Positions 54,119-61,589 of a stretch of DNA of 64,000 bases are shown piece after piece (position 1 is the first letter of the stretch; each line of letters opens with the position of its first letter). Position numbers and translations under genes: made by a program. The stretch spans positions 242,171 through 306,170 of the forward strand of contig NZ_JMGA01000018.1 of assembly GCF_000765145.1 (NCBI RefSeq). The letters run 5' to 3'. The notes under the pieces were generated by a model. That model did no database searches and was not told the origin of the DNA. It worked only from the letters and a program-made list of their open reading frames with translations. This stretch comes from Desulfosporosinus sp. HMP52. Lineage in GTDB: Bacteria > Bacillota > Desulfitobacteriia > Desulfitobacteriales > Desulfitobacteriaceae.

Positions 54119-55294
54119 ATGACTAGGCTAAAGCGGACGCAGGCTTTATACTGCGTTATTCTTTGTGTTATAGGTATTTGCTTTTTACTGGCTGGACCTG
54201 TCTTCGGTGCTCCGGTAAAGAAGTCTGCAAATAAACCTGCAGAGGGTGCCGACCCGGGAGTGACCGCCGATGCTGCAGTACTGATGGATGTGGCTACAGG
54301 GGATATTCTTTTTAGCAAAAAAGCGGATAAACAACGTCCTCCAGCTAGCACTACAAAAATCATGACAGCAATTTTAGGCTTTGAACTGGGTCGACCTGAT
54401 GAAATTGTAACAGTAAGTGATAAAGCGGCAGCTGTTGGTGAATCGACTATTTACCTGGATCCCGGGGAAAAAATCGCCCTCTATGAACTAATAACAGGGG
54501 CCTTAGTTCGTTCTGGGAATGATGCTTGTGTAGCAATTGCTGAACATATTGCCGGAAGTGAAGAACAGTTTGTAGAATTAATGAATCGAAAGGCTCTGGC
54601 CTTGGGTGCCCAAAATACACATTTTGTTAACACCAACGGTTTACCTCGAAAAGAGCATTATTCAACAGCTTATGACTTGGCGTTAATGGCTAGGTATGGT
54701 TTGCAGATTCCACAATTTGTATCAATTACTCGGCTAAAAGAGACCGAAATACACTTCATTGAGCCAGACGTTTTCATGGACGTTAGGAACACCAATAAAT
54801 TGCTATGGAACTATCCCTATGCAGATGGTATTAAAACTGGAACAACTACGGCAGCCGGCAAATGTTTGGTGGCTTCTGCCACCAAGGAGGGACGCCAACT
54901 TTTAGTTGTTGTTCTCAATGCACCTGATCGATTCGGTGATGCCAAGAAGCTTTTGGAATGGGGTTTTCAATACACTGAAACTGTTCGGCTAGCGGCTGCA
55001 GGAGAGGTGATTGGAAAATTTGAACATATTACAAAGCCCGTTCAAGTATTATCAACTGATCCCCTCGATGTAAGCGTTAAAAAGGCTGATCGTAAGAAGC
55101 TGGAAAAGCGTATCGAATGGGAAAAACCAACAAATCTACCCATTGGTGCAGGGGAGCGGTTAGGTCGTCTAGAGGTTTGGATGGGGGAAAAAAAACTGAA
55201 CAGCGTTCCTCTAATCAGTGAAAATGAAGTCGAAGAAAAATCGTTCCTTAAGACGATTATTTCCTTTACTTTAGAAGGAAGTAAGAGGGAGTGA
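54119..55294 (+). CDS. dacF: D-alanyl-D-alanine carboxypeptidase, DacF/PBP5 type
   Basis: 391-residue low-molecular-weight penicillin-binding protein that trims pentapeptide stems. A signal peptide (YCVILCVIGICFLLAGPVFG) is followed by the S11 domain: Ser77 and Lys80 in PASTTKIM, RSGNDACVAIAEH (SxN) and DGIKTGTTTAAGKC (KTG). A PBP5-like C-terminal beta domain is at about 290-380. Position between the deacetylase and ymxG-like genes suggests the sporulation DacF role, controlling cortex cross-linking, by family inference. Confidence 0.93.
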   Translation: MTRLKRTQALYCVILCVIGICFLLAGPVFGAPVKKSANKPAEGADPGVTADAAVLMDVATGDILFSKKADKQRPPASTTKIMTAILGFELGRPDEIVTVSDKAAAVGESTIYLDPGEKIALYELITGALVRSGNDACVAIAEHIAGSEEQFVELMNRKALALGAQNTHFVNTNGLPRKEHYSTAYDLALMARYGLQIPQFVSITRLKETEIHFIEPDVFMDVRNTNKLLWNYPYADGIKTGTTTAAGKCLVASATKEGRQLLVVVLNAPDRFGDAKKLLEWGFQYTETVRLAAAGEVIGKFEHITKPVQVLSTDPLDVSVKKADRKKLEKRIEWEKPTNLPIGAGERLGRLEVWMGEKKLNSVPLISENEVEEKSFLKTIISFTLEGSKRE

Positions 55295-56568
55295 ATTTAT
55301 TGTATAAAAAGACGTTGCTGCCTAACGGTGTTAGGATCATTACAGAGGAAATTGACCATGTTCGTTCCGCAGCTATAGGAATGTGGGTAGGAGCCGGCTC
55401 ACGGGATGAGCGTGAAGGATTTGAGGGGATTTCTCACTTTATTGAGCATATGTTTTTTAAGGGAACTGAACATCGAACTGCTCGAGCTTTAGCGGAATCC
55501 CTTGAAGCTGTCGGTGGGCAATTGAATGCCTTTACAACCAAAGAATATACTTGTTACTATGCCAAAATACTTGATGAGGATCTGGATCTGGCTATAGATG
55601 TCTTGAGTGATATGTTTTTCTCGTCCCTTTTCGATGAAAAAGAGATTGAGAAAGAAAAAAATGTTGTCATTGAAGAAATAAAAATGTATGAAGACTCTCC
55701 AGATGAATTAATTCATGATGTTTTTTCCGAGCAAGTATGGAATGATCATCCACTTGGGAAACCAATTTTGGGAACGGAAGAGAGTATTAGAGCTTTAAGC
55801 CGAGAGAAAATTATGCAGTTCCTTACTGAGCACTATTCCCCTGATAATCTTGTAATTTCTGTTGCCGGAAAAATTAAGCATGAGGATGTTGTTGCTAAGC
55901 TGTCTCCCCAATTTGGCAATTTTAATCGAGGCGGGCGGAGGGTACTCGAAGAAACTCCCATAGGTCGGACGATTGGATTTTATCAAAAGAAAGAAACTGA
56001 ACAGATGCATATCATCATGGGTGTGCCGGGTTTAGGTCAAGATGATGAAGACATCTATGCAATGCATATATTCAATAACATTTTAGGTGGTGGATTGAGC
56101 TCTCGCTTATTCCAAGAGATACGTGAACAACGAGGATTGGCTTATTCCGTGTATTCGTACCACTCAACCTATGTCGACACCGGATTATTTGCTGTTTATG
56201 CAGGTACAAGTCCTAAAAATACTCAGGAAGTAATTGCCTGTATTCTCGAAGAATTGATGGAAATGAAAGAAAAAGGAATTAGTGCTGAAGAATTAGCAAG
56301 AACAAAAGCGCAAATCAAAGGTGGCTTGTACCTGGGATTAGAAGCAGTCAGTAGCCGGATGAGTCGCTTGGGTAAGACAGAACTAACTTATAATCGCGTG
56401 TTATCTCCTGAGGAAGTCGTTGAGAAGCTTGAAAAGGTCACCCTTGAGGATGTCTTACGAGTGATTGGGCGACTGTGGAAAAAGGAAAATATAAGTATTA
56501 TGACGATGGGGCCATCCGGCCACGATGTTGTATTACCGGACTTGTTGAAGCAATCAGGATGGCAATAA
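55291..56568 (+). CDS. M16-family zinc peptidase (YmxG/MlpA)
   Basis: 425-residue insulinase-family protease. The inverted zinc motif HFIEHMFFKGT gives HxxEH, and the distal Glu lies in EIEKEKNVVIEEIKMYEDSP. The C-terminal inactive half includes GGGLSSRLFQEIREQRGLAY. It starts at GTG 55291, overlapping the dacF stop by 4 bp. It corresponds to Bacillus YmxG, of unclear substrate. Confidence 0.93.
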   Translation: MNLLYKKTLLPNGVRIITEEIDHVRSAAIGMWVGAGSRDEREGFEGISHFIEHMFFKGTEHRTARALAESLEAVGGQLNAFTTKEYTCYYAKILDEDLDLAIDVLSDMFFSSLFDEKEIEKEKNVVIEEIKMYEDSPDELIHDVFSEQVWNDHPLGKPILGTEESIRALSREKIMQFLTEHYSPDNLVISVAGKIKHEDVVAKLSPQFGNFNRGGRRVLEETPIGRTIGFYQKKETEQMHIIMGVPGLGQDDEDIYAMHIFNNILGGGLSSRLFQEIREQRGLAYSVYSYHSTYVDTGLFAVYAGTSPKNTQEVIACILEELMEMKEKGISAEELARTKAQIKGGLYLGLEAVSSRMSRLGKTELTYNRVLSPEEVVEKLEKVTLEDVLRVIGRLWKKENISIMTMGPSGHDVVLPDLLKQSGWQ

Positions 56569-56569
56569 A

Positions 56570-56634
56570 ATCGTGGTTCGAGGATCGTGGTACATTGTCG
56601 AACTACGAACAACGAACCACGAATATCGAATCGG
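56570..56634. repeat. best heptad repeat copy, before dut
   Basis: Nine 7-mers in two blocks. Left: ATCGTGG, TTCGAGG, ATCGTGG, TACATTG (56570-56597). Right: GAACTAC, GAACAAC, GAACCAC, GAATATC, GAATCGG (56600-56634). TCGTGGTTCG (56571-56580) pairs perfectly with CGAACCACGA (56613-56622), so the element can fold. It starts right after the M16 stop and runs into the GGGGGG ribosome site of dut. Confidence 0.85.
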
Positions 56635-56645
56635 GGGGTCTTTCA

Positions 56646-57098
56646 GTGACAAGCTCAATAACTGTAAAAATAAAAAAGGTAAGCGAAAACTCGCTGAATA
56701 TTCCACATTACGCAACCGCTGCTTCGGCAGGGGTTGATTTGTGTGCAGATTTAAAGGAAACAATAGTGTTAAAACCTGGCGAGAATCTTAAAATTCCCAC
56801 AGGTTTAGCTATTGAACTTCCAGGAGCACATATTGTCGCATTGGTATTTGCTAGAAGTGGTTTAGCCAGCCGTTACGGAATTGGTTTAACTAATGGAGTA
56901 GGAGTTATAGATGCCGATTATCGGGGTGAGATTCAGGTCTTAATGCAAAACCTTGGGAATGAGCCTCTAGCCGTCAAACCCGGGGATCGTATAGCTCAAA
57001 TGATCTTCATGCCAATTTTTAGGGCCATTTTTGAGGAAGTGAATGAACTAGAAGAAACCGCTAGAGGAGTAGGTGGCTTCGGTTCAACAGGGGTGTAA
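56646..57098 (+). CDS. dut: dUTP diphosphatase
   Basis: 150-residue trimeric dUTPase removing dUTP from the nucleotide pool. All five motifs are seen: ATAASAGVDLCADL, VFARSGLASRYGIGL, NGVGVIDADYRGEIQVLMQN, PGDRIAQMIF and RGVGGFGSTGV. The start is GTG 56646, 7 nt after GGGGGG at 56633-56638. An ORF reading back to 56475 lies inside the M16 gene and the repeat and is rejected. Confidence 0.96.
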   Translation: MTSSITVKIKKVSENSLNIPHYATAASAGVDLCADLKETIVLKPGENLKIPTGLAIELPGAHIVALVFARSGLASRYGIGLTNGVGVIDADYRGEIQVLMQNLGNEPLAVKPGDRIAQMIFMPIFRAIFEEVNELEETARGVGGFGSTGV

Positions 57099-57187
57099 AG
57101 GTTATCAGGATTATATCAATTAAAAACCTTCCTGGTTGTTCTAATAATGTTTGTCTATTCATAGAATCCCCATGAGGGGGATTAGAT

Positions 57188-57493
57188 ATGGAAGCCCTTG
57201 GAGCTATAGTTTTAATTCTAGGCCTTGTAGTTTCAGTACGTGAACGAAAATACAGAATGATGTGGCGATCGACTGAAAGTTCCTCAAACTTACTTGCTGG
57301 GGCCTTGAGCCAATTGGTCGGAACTGCAGGGGGGATTTATCTCTCTTTAGAGCTATTGTTTTCATTTTTGAAGATACCTGAAGACTTGTTCTATAATTCA
57401 GTTTTTTTTGTTGAGCCTTTAGCAGTAATTTCGTTATTACTTGCTATTTTACAGCCATTTGCAATAAGAGCCTGGGTAAGATTACGAAAGTAG
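57188..57493 (+). CDS. small membrane protein, unknown
   Basis: 101 residues: an N-terminal helix (ALGAIVLILGLVVSV), a basic stretch (RERKYRMMWR) and two further hydrophobic segments (about 38-60 and 75-93). The GAGGGGGATT ribosome site is strong. It lies 13 bp before the YlmC/YmxH gene, so they are probably co-transcribed. No family recognised. Confidence 0.65.
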   Translation: MEALGAIVLILGLVVSVRERKYRMMWRSTESSSNLLAGALSQLVGTAGGIYLSLELLFSFLKIPEDLFYNSVFFVEPLAVISLLLAILQPFAIRAWVRLRK

Positions 57494-57506
57494 AGGAGAG
57501 GATAGA

Positions 57507-57770
57507 ATGCTTTTAAGTGATCTGGCCGGAAAAGAAATTATTAATCTCTATGATGGAGCAAAACTAGGATTGGTGGGAGATGCAGATCTAGATATTTCCT
57601 TTAACGGATCAGTAGAGGCAATTATCCTAACTTCCCGAGGAGGCTTTTCAGGCTTTTGGGGTTCTAAAGGGGATCGTGAACATCTGGTAATTCCCTGGCA
57701 AACTGTTAAAAAAGTGGGCTCAGAGGTCATTATAGTTGAATTAAACAACAGATCAGAAAGAGTTCGCTGA
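57507..57770 (+). CDS. ymxH: YlmC/YmxH-family PRC-barrel sporulation protein
   Basis: 87-residue PRC-barrel protein: LLSDLAGKEIINLYDGAKLG, then GLVGDADLDISFNGSVEAII and the segment EHLVIPWQTVKKVGSEVIIV. This matches the YlmC/YmxH family found in spore formers. In Bacillus ymxH lies next to ymxG and the dpa/asd/dap operon, the same neighbourhood as here. The molecular function is unknown. Confidence 0.85.
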   Translation: MLLSDLAGKEIINLYDGAKLGLVGDADLDISFNGSVEAIILTSRGGFSGFWGSKGDREHLVIPWQTVKKVGSEVIIVELNNRSERVR

Positions 57771-57779
57771 AAATTCAAT

Positions 57780-57809
57780 TTGACAAAAGGAGCACATACC
57801 CAATAAAAT
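57780..57809 (+). promoter_or_regulatory. near-consensus sigma-A promoter before dapB
   Basis: TTGACA (57780-57785), an 18-bp spacer and TAAAAT (57804-57809). The start point would be near 57816, only about 10 nt before a terminator hairpin. Confidence 0.6.
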
Positions 57810-57824
57810 GTATGGAAAAGCTTT

Positions 57825-57857
57825 AACCCCGCATTGCGTTTTAGCAACGGGGTTTTT
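57825..57857 (+). terminator. intrinsic terminator between ymxH and dapB
   Basis: AACCCCG (57825-57831) pairs with CGGGGTT (57848-57854), with an inner TTGC/GCAA pair (57834-57837, 57844-57847) and a T-run at 57853-57857. It either ends the ymxH operon or attenuates the promoter just upstream. Confidence 0.82.
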
Positions 57858-57883
57858 GCCTTATCAGCGCAGGAGGGGTACCG

Positions 57884-58687
57884 TTGAAAAAAATTCGTAT
57901 TTATGTTGCAGGAGCATGTGGGAAAATGGGTCAAGAAGTGATCCGTTCGATTTTAAAAGAAGATGATCTCCTGCTAGTAGGGGCTTCTGATACACGACAT
58001 CAAGGAATGGATGTTGGGTTTGTTGTGGGCACTCAAAGGGTTGGAGTAGATATTACCGGACCGTTAGATATTGATACTTTACGTTCTGCGAAGGCAGATG
58101 TATTAGTGGATTTCACAAATCCCCAATCAGTTCTAAAGAATTCCAAAACAGCAATTCTGGCAGGAGTAGTTCCCGTTATTGGTACTACAGGCTTGGATGA
58201 AGCAGAGATCAGTGAAATACGTGTTCTAGTAGAGAAAGAAAATGTGGGAGCTTTTTTAGCCCCGAATTTTTCTATAGGAGCAATACTGATGATGAGGTTT
58301 GCCAAAGAATCTGCTAAATATTTCCCGCATGTTGATATAATTGAGCTGCATCATGATCAAAAATTAGATGCTCCCTCCGGGACTGCTTTAAAAACAGCAG
58401 AAGGGATTTTAGAAGTGCGTGAACCTATGGTTCAAGGACATCCCAATGAGTATGAAAAAATCCCAGGGGCTCGGGGCGCTGACCTAGGAGGAATCCATAT
58501 TCATTCAGTGCGTTTGCCTGGTTTGATTGCTCACCAAGAAGTCCTCTTTGGAGGACTTGGTCAGTCGTTAACAATCAGACATGATGCATTCTCCAGAGAA
58601 ACCTATATGCCGGGGATTATCTTAAGTATAAGAAAATCTTACGAACTGACAGAGCTAATAATTGGGCTGGATAATTTCCTCGATTAG
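57884..58687 (+). CDS. dapB: 4-hydroxy-tetrahydrodipicolinate reductase
   Basis: 267-residue NAD(P)H enzyme of diaminopimelate synthesis. Motifs are IYVAGACGKMGQEVIRSI, VLVDFTNPQSVLKNSKTAIL, VIGTTGLDEAEI, ELHHDQKLDAPSGTALKTAE (catalytic His and Lys region) and HSVRLPGLIAHQEVLFGG. It starts at TTG 57884 after GCAGGAGGGG. Its substrate is also precursor of dipicolinate made by the next two genes' product. Confidence 0.97.
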   Translation: MKKIRIYVAGACGKMGQEVIRSILKEDDLLLVGASDTRHQGMDVGFVVGTQRVGVDITGPLDIDTLRSAKADVLVDFTNPQSVLKNSKTAILAGVVPVIGTTGLDEAEISEIRVLVEKENVGAFLAPNFSIGAILMMRFAKESAKYFPHVDIIELHHDQKLDAPSGTALKTAEGILEVREPMVQGHPNEYEKIPGARGADLGGIHIHSVRLPGLIAHQEVLFGGLGQSLTIRHDAFSRETYMPGIILSIRKSYELTELIIGLDNFLD

Positions 58688-58770
58688 ATGTATTTCTGCG
58701 TAACCGCAGCCTGCATACCCTCATATAATGGATAGTAGTCATGGGACACTGTCTCAAAGGGGGCATAAAA

Positions 58771-59688
58771 ATGAGTGCGGGTTTTAAAGGAATTCGTTTT
58801 GCTGTAGTCGGGGGAGATGACCGGGAGCTCTATCTAATATCCGAATTACAGAAACAAGGAGCCTACATAATCGGGGTCGGATTCGAAAAAGCTTCTCCCA
58901 ATTCAGAAATGGTGCTTGCAACATCTTTGGAGGATGCTGTAAGCAAAGTGGATGTATTGCTTTTTCCAATGTTCGGAACCGATGAACGTGGGGTAGTCAA
59001 AGCTAAATACTCGGATAGACCAATTGTCTTAAACAAAAAAGTACTCGAATCTATTCCAAGAAATGTACCACTGGTTATTGGTTATGCAAGGCCGGCTCTA
59101 AAGTCTGCAGCAGAGAATTTAGGAATTCAGTTGCTTGAGACTGCCAAGTTAGATGAACTGGCGATCCTCAATTCTATACCATCAGCAGAAGGCGCTATTC
59201 AAATGGCGATGGAAGCAACTAAGATCACAATCCATGGCAGTCAAAGCTTTGTCTTAGGATTAGGACGCTGTGGTTGGACTTTAGCAAGAATGTTGGGAGG
59301 AATTGGAGCGCATGTTACTGGAGTTGCCCGCAAACCTTCGGACATAGCACGAGCTGAGGAAATGGGGCTTCAGGCACTGCATTTTGCGAATCTAGAGGAT
59401 GAGATCGGTCGGGCAGAAATAATTTTCAACACTGTACCTCATCAAGTTTTAGATCGAATGATGCTGGAAAAGGTTTCTCGAGATGCGGTAATCGTTGATT
59501 TGGCCTCAATCCCGGGTGGAACAGATTTTGAATATGCGCAAATGCTAGGTATTAAAGCTCAGCTCGCGCCAGGCCTCCCAGGCATTGTAGCCCCAAAAAC
59601 AGCTGGAAGGATTCTTGCCCATATCTACCCGCAACTTATTCTTCGTCACTTGACCACAATTAACACTACTTGTAAAGTGGAGGTGTAA
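58771..59688 (+). CDS. dpaA: dipicolinate synthase subunit A
   Basis: 305-residue subunit A of dipicolinic acid synthase (SpoVFA), expressed in the mother cell to fill the spore core with Ca-DPA. Motifs: FAVVGGDDRELYLISELQKQ at the start, VLLFPMFGTDERGVVKAKYS, VLGLGRCGWTLARMLGGIGA (NAD-binding) and DLASIPGGTDFEYA. It starts at ATG 58771 after AAAGGGGG; the ORF reads back to 58741 through the ribosome site. It lies 83 bp after dapB, leaving room for a sporulation promoter. Confidence 0.95.
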   Translation: MSAGFKGIRFAVVGGDDRELYLISELQKQGAYIIGVGFEKASPNSEMVLATSLEDAVSKVDVLLFPMFGTDERGVVKAKYSDRPIVLNKKVLESIPRNVPLVIGYARPALKSAAENLGIQLLETAKLDELAILNSIPSAEGAIQMAMEATKITIHGSQSFVLGLGRCGWTLARMLGGIGAHVTGVARKPSDIARAEEMGLQALHFANLEDEIGRAEIIFNTVPHQVLDRMMLEKVSRDAVIVDLASIPGGTDFEYAQMLGIKAQLAPGLPGIVAPKTAGRILAHIYPQLILRHLTTINTTCKVEV

Positions 59689-59691
59689 GGG

Positions 59692-60285
59692 ATGAAGTTT
59701 GAAGGGTTGAAAATTGGGTTTGCTATTACAGGATCACACTGTACCATACATGAGGTTACCCAAATAATGAAAGGGTTAGTTGATGAGGGAGCTGAGGTCA
59801 CACCGATTATCTCTTATTCAGTTGAAAGTATGGATACTCGTTTTGGCAAAGCTGAGGATTGGAAACTACAATTCCGGCAAATTACGCAAAAAGAGATTAT
59901 TCATACAATACCTCAGGCCGAGCCGATTGGACCCAAGAAAATGTTCGATTGTGTAGTAATAGCACCATGTACCGGAAATACCCTGGCTAAGCTTGCTAAC
60001 GGAATCATCGACACTCCGGTATTAATGGCTGCTAAATCTCATCTTCGTAATCAAAGGCCCGTTGTTTTAGCGATTTCTAGTAACGATGGGCTAGGATTAA
60101 ATGCTCGAAATATTGGAACTTTATTAATTACCAAAAACGTTTACTTGGTACCGTTTGGGCAAGATAATCCCGTGGATAAAGCAAATTCTCTAGTAGCACA
60201 TATGGATAAAATTCCAGAGACGATTTTAATGGCTTATGCAGGAAAACAAATACAACCGGTATTAGTGGACTATCTTGGAAAGTGA
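59692..60285 (+). CDS. dpaB: dipicolinate synthase subunit B
   Basis: 197-residue flavoprotein-fold subunit (SpoVFB): LKIGFAITGSHCTIHEVTQI, VIAPCTGNTLAKLANGIIDT, and VVLAISSNDGLGLNARNIGT, with the closing ENVYLVPFGQ-like segment reading KNVYLVPFGQDNP. The ATG is 3 bp after the dpaA stop with GGAGGTGT overlapping it. Always paired with dpaA in spore formers. Confidence 0.96.
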   Translation: MKFEGLKIGFAITGSHCTIHEVTQIMKGLVDEGAEVTPIISYSVESMDTRFGKAEDWKLQFRQITQKEIIHTIPQAEPIGPKKMFDCVVIAPCTGNTLAKLANGIIDTPVLMAAKSHLRNQRPVVLAISSNDGLGLNARNIGTLLITKNVYLVPFGQDNPVDKANSLVAHMDKIPETILMAYAGKQIQPVLVDYLGK

Positions 60286-60308
60286 GCAAACGCTATAAAA
60301 GGGATGGG

Positions 60309-60330
60309 CAGGTGCCTTCAAGGGCACCTG
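60309..60330 (+). repeat. hairpin between dpaB and asd
   Basis: CAGGTGCC (60309-60316) pairs with GGCACCTG (60323-60330), loop TTCAAG. No T-run follows, so partial termination or mRNA processing is possible. Confidence 0.45.
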
Positions 60331-60372
60331 ACTAAACCCTATTTCAGACAATAATAAGGAGGAACATAAGTA

Positions 60373-61359
60373 ATGTCTAATGTAGCAATAGTTGGTGCCA
60401 CAGGTGCAGTAGGACAAGAGTTTCTTAAAATTCTAGCAGAGAGGAACTTCCCCGTTGATGAACTAAGGTTGTTAGCTTCCAAGCGTTCTGCAGGGAAACG
60501 AATTACATGGCAGGGACAGGAACTTGAAGTTCAGGAGACTACCCACGAGAGTTTTAAGGGGATAGACGTTGCTCTATTTGCTGGTGGATCTGCTAGCACG
60601 GAATATGCCCGTTCTGCTGTAGAAAGTGGAGCAGTGGTTATTGATAATAGCAGTGCTTTTAGACTTGACCCGGAAGTGCCGCTTATTGTTCCTGAAGTTA
60701 ATCCGGAAGATGTAAAGTTACACAAAGGGATTATTGCTAACCCAAATTGCTCGACAATTATAATGGCAGTTGCACTTAAGCCTATTTTTGACCTAGCAGG
60801 AATTAAACGAGTAGTTGTTTCAACTTATCAAGCTGTTTCAGGTGCCGGGCGAGAAGGTATTGAGGAATTGGGTGCCCAGGTAAAAGCTTGGTCTCAAGGT
60901 GAGGAGCTTATCTCAAGTATTTTCCCGCATCAGATTGCCTTTAACCTAGTTCCCCGCATTGACGTTTTTCAAGAGGGGGACTATACAAAGGAAGAATGGA
61001 AGATGGTTAAAGAAACGCAGAAGATATTCCATGTGCCAAGCATGGCCATTACTGCCACAACCGTCCGAGTACCTGTTTTTAGAAGCCACTCTGAATCCAT
61101 CAACGTTGAGACAGAGCGCTTAGTCAGTGTTTCTGAAATAAGAGAGGCTTTAAGCAAGGCACCTGGCGTCATTGTAATCGACGATCCCGGTAAGGATCAC
61201 TATCCTATGCCTTGGTTTAGTTCTGATAAAGACGAAGTCTATGTAGGTCGCTTGCGCAAAGACTTTTCGATTGATAAAGGATTTAACCTGTGGGTTGTTG
61301 GGGATCAAATTCGTAAGGGTGCAGCAACAAACGCTGTTCAGATTGCAGAACTGCTTTAA
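60373..61359 (+). CDS. asd: aspartate-semialdehyde dehydrogenase
   Basis: 328-residue NADPH enzyme of the aspartate pathway. The N-terminus is VAIVGATGAVGQEFLKIL. The catalytic Cys is in IIANPNCSTIIMAVALKPI, and the base His in PVFRSHSESINVETE. Other family stretches are STYQAVSGAGREGIEELGAQ and NLVPRIDVF. AAGGAGG precedes the ATG. It sits between dpaB and dapG as in Bacillus. Confidence 0.97.
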   Translation: MSNVAIVGATGAVGQEFLKILAERNFPVDELRLLASKRSAGKRITWQGQELEVQETTHESFKGIDVALFAGGSASTEYARSAVESGAVVIDNSSAFRLDPEVPLIVPEVNPEDVKLHKGIIANPNCSTIIMAVALKPIFDLAGIKRVVVSTYQAVSGAGREGIEELGAQVKAWSQGEELISSIFPHQIAFNLVPRIDVFQEGDYTKEEWKMVKETQKIFHVPSMAITATTVRVPVFRSHSESINVETERLVSVSEIREALSKAPGVIVIDDPGKDHYPMPWFSSDKDEVYVGRLRKDFSIDKGFNLWVVGDQIRKGAATNAVQIAELL

Positions 61360-61552
61360 TCGTCGATCATAGGACTATGGATAGAGATTATTAAGTATTC
61401 TGTTAAGAAATAATTTAAATTTGAAATGCCTGGTATTAGCTAACTGCTAAGGCCTTTTATAAGTTTGGAATTCTAATCAAGGATAAAGTAGATTTCCTGT
61501 TGAATGCCAGGTGAATAAAGTAAAATGTTGGTTTTTGTGGGTTCACTAAAGG

Positions 61553-61577
61553 TATCGAACATCGAACCACGAATAGG
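61553..61577. repeat. short heptad repeat copy before dapG
   Basis: TATC followed by in-phase GAACATC, GAACCAC, GAATAGG. It leads straight into the GGGGGGG ribosome site of dapG, like the copies before uppS, rseP and dut. The remainder of the 61360-61589 gap is AT-rich; a TAAAAT at 61521-61526 could be a -10 box but its -35 is poor. Confidence 0.7.
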
Positions 61578-61589
61578 GGGGGTTGGAAG

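Noticed and set aside
56475..56645. Upstream extension of dut
   Set aside because: It overlaps the M16 peptidase in another frame and the repeat element; the GTG at 56646 has an ideal ribosome site and the family start.
57548..57934. 128-residue minus-strand ORF across ymxH and dapB
   Set aside because: It runs antisense through a coding gene, a promoter and a terminator, with no recognisable protein features.
61360..61589. Lysine riboswitch before dapG
   Set aside because: The gap is too short and AT-rich, and the conserved lysine-riboswitch core is not present.
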